This document shows, piece by piece, positions 58,901 to 64,000 of a DNA stretch of 64,000 nt (position 1 is the stretch's first letter; every line of letters starts with the position of its first letter). The stretch spans positions 6,200,001-6,264,000 of the forward strand of contig JAPVLO010000054.1 in assembly GCA_027257055.1 (NCBI GenBank), read 5' to 3'. The DNA is from Cephalopachus bancanus (lineage: Eukaryota > Chordata > Mammalia > Primates > Tarsiidae). Under the pieces are notes generated by a model, which made no database searches, was not told the origin of the DNA, and was given only the letters and a program-made list of their open reading frames with translations. Position numbers and translations under genes: made by a program.

Positions 58901-60531
58901 AAGTAGAGGGCTGAGCTACCTAACAAAAACTGCCATATTCATGGAAACTTTTTCTCAGACAGAGATCAACCCACTGTTCTTGCCTAATTCTTCTGCTTCC
59001 TGCAATCCTCAAATTCCTGCTACCCCATGCAAGAATTTACAGTATGCCAAAGCATATTCTACAGAAAGAAAAAAAGGAGAGTTTGTTGTTTGATTTGTGT
59101 TAACACCCTTTAAGAGGATGAGAATTGTATTTGCCATGCTCCTATTTCTTGACAGATAAATCCATGTCTCAAAGGGTCCATCTTTCTGTTTTTCCCTACA
59201 GCGAGACCACTAAGGAGTCCTTGGAGAGCAGCTTACGGCAACTAAAATGCCATTTCACCTGGAACTTGGAAGAGGGAGAAATTTCCTTGGATGACTTTGA
59301 GGACAAAGTGTTTTACCGGACTGAGTTTCAGAACAGTGAATTCAAAGCCACAATGTGCAACATACTGGCCTATGTAAAGCACCGCAGAGGCCAAAACGAG
59401 GCAGCCCTGGAATGCTTACAGCAAGCTGAAGCATTAATCCAACAAGAGCACACTGGCCAGGCGGAAATCAGAAGTCTGGTTACCTGGGGAAACTATGCCT
59501 GGATTTACTACCACATGGGCCGACTGTCAGAAGCCCAGATTTATGTAGACAAGGTAAAATGTGTCTGCAAGAAGTTCTCCAGTCCCTATAGAATTGAGAG
59601 TCCTGAGCTTGACTGTGAGGAAGGGTGGACACGGTTAAAGTGTGGAGGAAAGCAAAATGAAAGAGCAAAGGTATGTTTTGAGAAGGCTCTGGAAAAGAAC
59701 CCAAAGAACCCAGAATTCACCTCTGGACTGGCAATAGCGAGCTACCGTCTAGATACCTGGCCGCCATCTCAGAACCCCATTGACTCTCTGAAGCAAGCCA
59801 TTAGGCTGAATCCTGACAACCAGTATGTGAAAGTCCTCCTGGCTCTGAAACTTCATAAGATGAATAAAGATGATGAAGGAGAAAGGCTAGTTGAAGAGGC
59901 CTTGGAGAAAGCCCCAGACACAATCGATGTACTTCGCAGTGCTGCAAAGCTGTATCGAAGAAAAAATGATCCAGACAAAGCCATCGAACTGCTTAGAAAA
60001 GCTTTGGGACACATGCCAAACAATGCCTACCTACATTGCCAAATTGGGTGCTGCTATAGGGCAAAGGTTCTCGAGGAAATGAATATGAGAGAGAATGAAA
60101 TGTATGGGAAAAGAAAGAAGTTACTGGAACTTATAGAACAAGCTGTGGCTCATTTAAAGATAGCCGATGAGACCAATGATAATCTCTTCCGCGTCTGTTC
60201 CTTTCTTGCCACCCTCCATGCTCTAGCAGACCAGCATGAAGAAGCAGAGTATTACTTCCAAAAGGAATTCACCAAAGAGCTTGCTCCAGTGGAGAAGCAA
60301 GTTCTCCATCTGCGGTATGGCAACTTTCAGCTGTTTCAAATGAAGTGTGAGGACAAGGCCATCCACCATTTCCTAGAGGGTGTAAAAATAGACCAGAAAT
60401 CAAGGGAGAGAGAAAAGATGAAAAACAAACTGCAAAGAATTGCCAAAAGGCGACTTTCTAGAAATGGAGCAGATTCCGAGGCTTTGTGTCTCTTGGCATT
60501 TCTTCAAGAGCTGAATGAAGAAATGCAATAG
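52939..60531 (+). CDS. IFIT2: IFIT2: interferon-induced protein with tetratricopeptide repeats 2 (two exons)
   Basis: Coding sequence is 52939-52943 joined to 59202-60531. Exon 1 supplies ATG AG before GTAAAT; exon 2 opens with C after TTTCCCTACAG, giving [12 protein letters not shown]. The 444-residue protein follows human IFIT2 almost throughout. CHFTW is at residues 18-22, LVTWGNYAW at 94-102, CEEGW at 140-144, then helical TPR pairs ([72 protein letters not shown]). Known family role: a cytosolic antiviral effector that forms TPR dimers, binds AU-rich RNA and works with IFIT1 and IFIT3 to limit translation of viral RNA. It is also pro-apoptotic. Oddity: a TAG at 60529-60531 ends the protein early. 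The same frame stays open for 27 more codons to TAG at 60613-60615, and the total would then be 472, the human length. Gene identity is very secure; the true C-terminus is less so. Confidence 0.96.
53162..54540. repeat. Dispersed 100-bp duplication inside IFIT2 intron
   Basis: About 53162-53265 and 54420-54540 align in the same orientation. Landmarks are GCATAARTTTCA, AAGTATCTGGGACC, CACTGACTTAC / CTCTGACTTAC, ATRAAAACCCAAGGTCAAGC-type, and AGGGCWTCTC. Divergence is considerable. Confidence 0.65.
54135..54370 (+). repeat. MER5-type hAT DNA transposon remnant
   Basis: AGTGGTTCTCAGCCTTCAGC, AAGAATCACCTGGAGAGCTT, CAACTCCCCAGAGATTATGA and GTGATTCTGACACTG follow MER5A order. It is non-autonomous and old. 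Confidence 0.7.
54541..54832 (+). mobile_element. Alu in IFIT2 intron
   Basis: A forward full-length Alu. Target duplication GGGCTTCTC / GGGCTGCTC (54532-54540 and 54833-54841). The tail passes into a run of G. Confidence 0.93.
54936..54960. repeat. Perfect 10-bp inverted repeat
   Basis: TAGAGTTGAG (54936-54945), loop CTAAT, then CTCAACTCTA (54951-54960). Probably incidental. Confidence 0.9.
54961..55990. other. Unrecognised part of IFIT2 intron
   Basis: About 1 kb without a repeat or coding signal that I recognise. Confidence 0.4.
56007..56300 (-). mobile_element. Alu in IFIT2 intron with internal deletion
   Basis: A reverse Alu; perfect target duplication TCCAGGAGAGTTGT (55993-56006 and 56301-56314). 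The segment around the right-arm start is partly lost. Confidence 0.93.
56520..56965 (-). repeat. Solo LTR-like repeat in IFIT2 intron
   Basis: It matches the repeat at 11480-12180 in the same orientation and carries an internal 30-bp tandem duplication (56581-56640). Family not assigned. Confidence 0.55.
56581..56640. repeat. 30-bp tandem duplication
   Basis: Two units share GGTGGATTAGTGTCTCAAA / AGTGGATTAGTGTCTCAAA. Confidence 0.93.
57054..57391 (+). mobile_element. Alu with internal duplication, first of a cluster
   Basis: A forward young-subfamily Alu. A segment of about 45 bases around TTCTGGCTACTTGGAAGGC occurs twice. The flank AAAGTTATTTTGG recurs after the next Alu (near 57697-57709). 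Confidence 0.92.
57393..57680 (-). mobile_element. Alu joined tail to tail with the previous Alu
   Basis: A reverse full-length Alu inserted in the tail of the forward Alu at 57054. AATAAATTTTT-type sequence on the left and AATAAAATTTTT on the right fit its target duplication. Confidence 0.93.
57704..57965 (+). mobile_element. 5'-truncated Alu
   Basis: It starts at TTTTGGGAGGCAGAGG, so about 35 bases are missing. TAAAGTTA left of the whole cluster and again at about 57972-57979 is its likely target duplication. It was present before the Alu at 57054. Confidence 0.88.
58183..58447 (+). mobile_element. 5'-truncated Alu
   Basis: It begins at CTCAGCCTGTAATCCC; flank AAAAGATGA repeated (58174-58182 and 58448-58456). 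Confidence 0.93.
58544..58663 (+). mobile_element. Alu left-arm monomer
   Basis: Only the left monomer is present, J-like, ending in an AAAC tail. Confidence 0.85.
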
Positions 60532-62160
60532 GCAGATGAAGATGCTGAGAGGGGTTTGGACTCTAAAAGTCTCATTCTATCAGCATCATTAGCTGAGGCA
60601 ATGAATGAGGACTAGAGATATGGTACCCAAGGGCTACTGCGGAAAGAGAGCGAAAAGCCCTCCAACAAGTTGGTATTCAAAACGTGTAACAAGTGGTGTG
60701 GTATAAACACTTAAGACACTGGTCATGTTCCTGGATCAGGATTATGGGAGAACACCGCTGTGTCAGGTGTTAATACCGGAAATGATGGATCAAGGGAAAG
60801 CCCATGGGGTTTCTAGAAAAGGAACCAGATTGGATGCAGGGGAGGGGCAGATCCGAAGGCTTTTTGATGAAGCTATTTTCCAGTTGACTTCTTGAGTGCA
60901 GTTTGTATTGTGACATATTCTTGGTCAGCTTTAGTGGGGTGATGCCTTGGGCTTGTTTCTATGTTTGTATAAAGCAGACAGATTCCTTACATGTTGTATT
61001 GAGAGTTATCTTTGCAATTTTTTTCATCTGTGGAGTCATTTTAGATCCCCTAGAGGTTGGTGCTCCATATACATTAATGTGATGTGTCCATGAAAAGTCT
61101 GGAGAACTCAAGTCTAAATAGGACTCGGTATTCCCCCTTTCTCACATCTCCTTTTCCCAGCCAATCCTCAATCTGGAGGGTCCTACTTACACAGCATGAG
61201 TTCGATTGTCCAGTTAAATGAGGTGGCAACATAGTTTGAGAAAAGAGAGCACAGGTGAAATCTAGAGGGGACACATCTACGAGAAGCAATGGGGTCAGAC
61301 AGTCACAGTGCAAGTCTTTCAGGAGGTATGTGGAGAGATCACACCTCTTCTCTGCCCTCCCTGTAATCATCATACAGCATGGGAAAAATGAAATGAGATT
61401 CTGTGCAATACATTAGAAAACAACACAGTACATTTGTTTAAAACCAGTATAAAAATATATATGTCTCCCCAGTAGGGCTAAGGATAAAGAGAAAAATAAA
61501 GAAATACTGGTTTATTTTTGTAGGTTATAATCAAATGGAGAAATTTTCACTTTTATAGCCACTATTAGTCAATTTTTTTTTGTAAGATGAAGAACTGACT
61601 TTGTGCAAAATGCTTTGATGAACCCAGATTTGAGATGATGAAAAAGCTGCAGAATGGGAGAATAACTTGGTGACTATGGGCCTAATGGAAGATCTTGGGA
61701 AATGTTGTTGGTAATGCATGGTAGGTTTTATTACCCCTTTAGATAAGTTGTATATTGGACAATATAAACATTTCTTTTAACTCTGGAAATCTTCAGGGAA
61801 ATCATAAAATTTGTGGTGCCCTTGAGGCAGTTGGGATTTTCTAGATAGATATGGAATGGTCTAGACATCAAGGTTGGTGAGAACCAAAATAGAGTCAGCT
61901 GACCCAGCCTGAGACCAGCAGCCAACCTCAGGATTGGAAAATGTTTGCCTTTTGGAATTAGTTTAAATTGAAGTTACATTAACATTAACAATTAAAACAT
62001 TAACAATTTAAGGTTTTTAAAAATTAATAATTCTAACTACTGTAATGATTTTCATGTTATTTTCTATATTAAAAATATTGTGTGCATTTGAGGACATCCA
62101 TGTGTATGGCTTGGATTCCTGAAAAAAAGTCATAGATTTTATTAATAAATAACTTAGATA
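60532..62160 (+). other. IFIT2 3' untranslated region, with candidate poly(A) signals
   Basis: After the TAG, 27 further codons of IFIT2-like sequence precede a second stop (60613-60615). Unique AT-rich sequence follows without Alus. AATAAA occurs at 61495-61500 and 62144-62149. Use of the second would give a 3' UTR of about 1.6 kb; which one is used cannot be told. Confidence 0.6.
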
Positions 62161-62301
62161 TGATGGACCATAAAGCAGTGTTCTGTTTTATCTGAAATTT
62201 AGTGCTGTACTTTAAGTCTTAATGTTACACAGGTATAAACTGGATACAAATTGCCTACCTAGACCAGTCTAACATCATAACCACTAAATAGAACAAAACT
62301 T

Positions 62302-62592
62302 CTTTTTCTGAGTTGGAGTCTCACTCTGTCACCCAGGCAGGAGTGCAGTAGCACACTCACGGTCACCCCAGAATCGACTTGCTGGATTCTGGTGATCCTT
62401 CCGCCTCAGCCTTCCAAGTAGCCAGAACTACAGGCACACACCACCATGGCCGGCTAATTTCTTATTTATTGTAGAGCGATGAGGTCTTGCCAAGTGGCCC
62501 AGGCTGGTCTGGAACTCACGGGCTCAGGCAATCCACTCACCTCTGCCTCTCAAAGTGCTAGGATTACAGGCTGAGCCACTGAGCACAGCCAA
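62302..62592 (-). mobile_element. Alu downstream of IFIT2
   Basis: A reverse Alu; perfect target duplication AACAAAACTT (62292-62301 and 62593-62602). Confidence 0.95.
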
Positions 62593-62775
62593 AACAAAAC
62601 TTTTTTTCTAGGGTCTTAAGAGTCCAGGGCTTTAGGTTACACCTGATACTTGGCACCTGATACCATTCAGTCATGTGCACACACACATCCTGCTCCTAAC
62701 TTGACAGCAGGTGGACTGCTGCCTCTTTCTGTCTTAAATGTTATGCTTTCCAGTCCCTGAGCATTTTTCATAAAA

Positions 62776-63290
62776 CTATAAGAAAGGGATTGGCAGTAGC
62801 AGGATACTGCCAGGGTGGTTTGGGGTGGGGCACAACATCAGTAAGGGTACCTAGCCGGGCTCGGTGGCTCAGCCTGTAATTCCATGTCTTTGGGAGGCTG
62901 AGGTGAGTGGATTGCCTGAGCCCGCAGGTTTGAGACCCGCCTGGGCAGCGAGACCTCATCTCTACAATAAATCAAAAAATCATCCGGGCGTGGTAGCGCT
63001 TGCCTGTAATTCCGGCTACTTGGAAGGCTGAGACGGAAGGATCACCGGAGCCCAGCAGGTCGAGGCTGTGGTGGCCGGGAGCGGCCACTGCACTCCAGTC
63101 TGGGTGACAGAGTGAGACTCCAACTCAAAAAATAAATAAATAAATAAAAAATAAGGGTACCTGATCTCAAGCCAGGCAAAGTGGGAACCAAAGGGAGGCC
63201 CAAACTTCACCTGTATGATGACCACTTATATACCTAATCCTAAATTGTACCCCACATCTTTAAAATAAAATAAAATAATTTTTAAAAAAT
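62776..63290 (+). mobile_element. L1 3' end copy 1, split by an Alu
   Basis: It shares ACTATAAGAAAGGGATTGG, AGTAGCAGGA.ACTGCCA, AAGGGTACCT and TTGTACCCCACATCTTTAAA with the copy at 63400-63715, and ends in an AAAAT tail. The similarity between copies suggests a fairly recent L1 family. Confidence 0.75.
62853..63151 (+). mobile_element. Alu, young subfamily, in L1 3' end
   Basis: A forward full-length Alu; perfect target duplication TAAGGGTACCT (62842-62852 and 63152-63162). Tail of AAAT units. Confidence 0.96.
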
Positions 63291-63399
63291 CGTATGCTTT
63301 CATCACATTCTGACCTCTATCCTGAGGAATAAAGAAGCATCATTGATTCTCTTATATCACATTCTGGAGATAATCCAAATGCATGTTGCAGACTTTTCC

Positions 63400-63720
63400 C
63401 TATCACATAAAGAATAGAAAGAAGCAGCTTGGATGGATTCAGAGTCGATCATACTAAGTGACCTATCACAGAAACAAAGAACAGAGTACCATATGTTCTC
63501 ATTCATAAGCAGACCTTGAACACCTATCATAATACTATAAGAAAGGGATTGGCAGTAGCAGGAAACTGCCAAGGGAAGGGGGTGGGATTGGCAGTTGAGG
63601 GAAACTGCTAGTGGAGGGAGGGGCACACCTCATCAACAAGGGTACCTGCATAATCAACGTTTGTATACCTAGCCCTGAATTGTACCCCACATCTTTAAAA
63701 TAAATAAATAAGTAAAAATT
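63400..63720 (+). mobile_element. L1 3' end copy 2
   Basis: It begins with end-of-ORF2 type sequence (AAGTGACCTATCACAGAAAC, CATATGTTCTCATTCATAAG). The same 3' UTR as 62776-63290 follows, including GGGGCACACCTCATCAACAA and a final AAAT/AAGT tail. Confidence 0.78.
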
Positions 63721-64000
63721 TTAAAAAGAATAGGAAGAATAAGAAGCCCTGAAATCTCCCTTATTTTCCAAGAGGCCACTGGTGGAAAATGCAAATCATT
63801 TTCCACCAGATGCTATGATAAACTCATTTCATTGGACCAATTGGATAAGTACATTTCAGGGGAAAGTCCAGCTCACTGCCTGAATAACTTATTATGGCAT
63901 CTGATGCCTAGGGAGGAAACCACATGTGTTCTGAGCAGAAAGTAAAATGGGCAGGTGTGCTAACCTTGAGAGAAGTCCACTGGCATTTGTGTGTGCTAAG
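63721..64000. other. Gene-free end of window
   Basis: No gene or repeat recognised in the last 280 bases. Confidence 0.4.

Larger units (their letters stand above)
52944..59201 (+). other. IFIT2 intron 1
   Basis: A GT (52944) to AG (59201) intron of about 6.3 kb with a pyrimidine-rich acceptor. Content: unique sequence at its start, a MER5-like element (54135-54370), Alus (54541-54832, 56007-56300, a cluster at 57054-57965, 58183-58447, 58544-58663) and an LTR-like repeat (56520-56965). The phase, after five coding bases, is the one the IFIT pseudogene also has. Confidence 0.93.

Noticed and set aside
59125..59201. Upstream ATG giving a 468-residue IFIT2
   Set aside because: These codons lie in the intron before a strong acceptor; the known IFIT layout uses the ATG in exon 1 at 52939.

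Overview
This is nuclear DNA from a primate and it carries the 5' side of the interferon-induced IFIT gene cluster. Roughly 45 dimeric, 7SL-derived Alu elements are present. Most belong to one derived subfamily (left-arm start GGCTCGGTGGCTCAGCC, motif CTACAATAAATCAAA, right-arm end GACTCCAACTCAAA) that is neither the anthropoid AluS/AluY type nor the lemur or galago types I know. With a few standard AluJ copies beside them, this points to a non-anthropoid haplorrhine, most likely a tarsier. The species call is inference.

Layout. 1-7067: a + strand gammaretrovirus-like provirus with a tRNA-Pro-like primer site, missing gag and protease, with RT, integrase and env remnants, four Alus and a 3' LTR. 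7068-18900: old MIR/L1 pieces, Alus, a mariner remnant and two solo LTR-like repeats. 18930-34400: a dead IFIT2/IFIT3-like gene. Its exon 1 has ATA where the start codon should be, behind a decayed ISRE; its exon 2 has frameshifts and stops. Exon 2 is split by an Alu, the Alu is split by an 8.6 kb minus-strand ERV (4-bp target duplication), and the ERV carries a 1.39 kb ERVK-like solo LTR (6-bp target duplication) and more Alus. A UBA52 processed pseudogene lies in the dead gene's intron. 34400-39640: Alus and old repeats. 39637-51005: one old, nearly full-length + strand L1 broken up by LTRs and about fifteen Alus. 52750-62290: intact-looking IFIT2 with ISRE, TATA box, a tiny coding exon 1, a 6.3 kb intron, a single large coding exon 2 and a long 3' UTR. 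62300-64000: one Alu and two copies of a young-looking L1 3' end.

The only convincingly functional protein gene is IFIT2. Its sole clear coding oddity is a TAG about 28 codons before the usual end; reading through it would give 472 residues, the human IFIT2 length. IFIT2 and the dead copy share strand, exon structure, splice phase and ISRE-to-exon spacing, so the dead copy is best read as an old cluster member. Almost everything else is retroelement sequence, and the nested insertions give a relative order of events.
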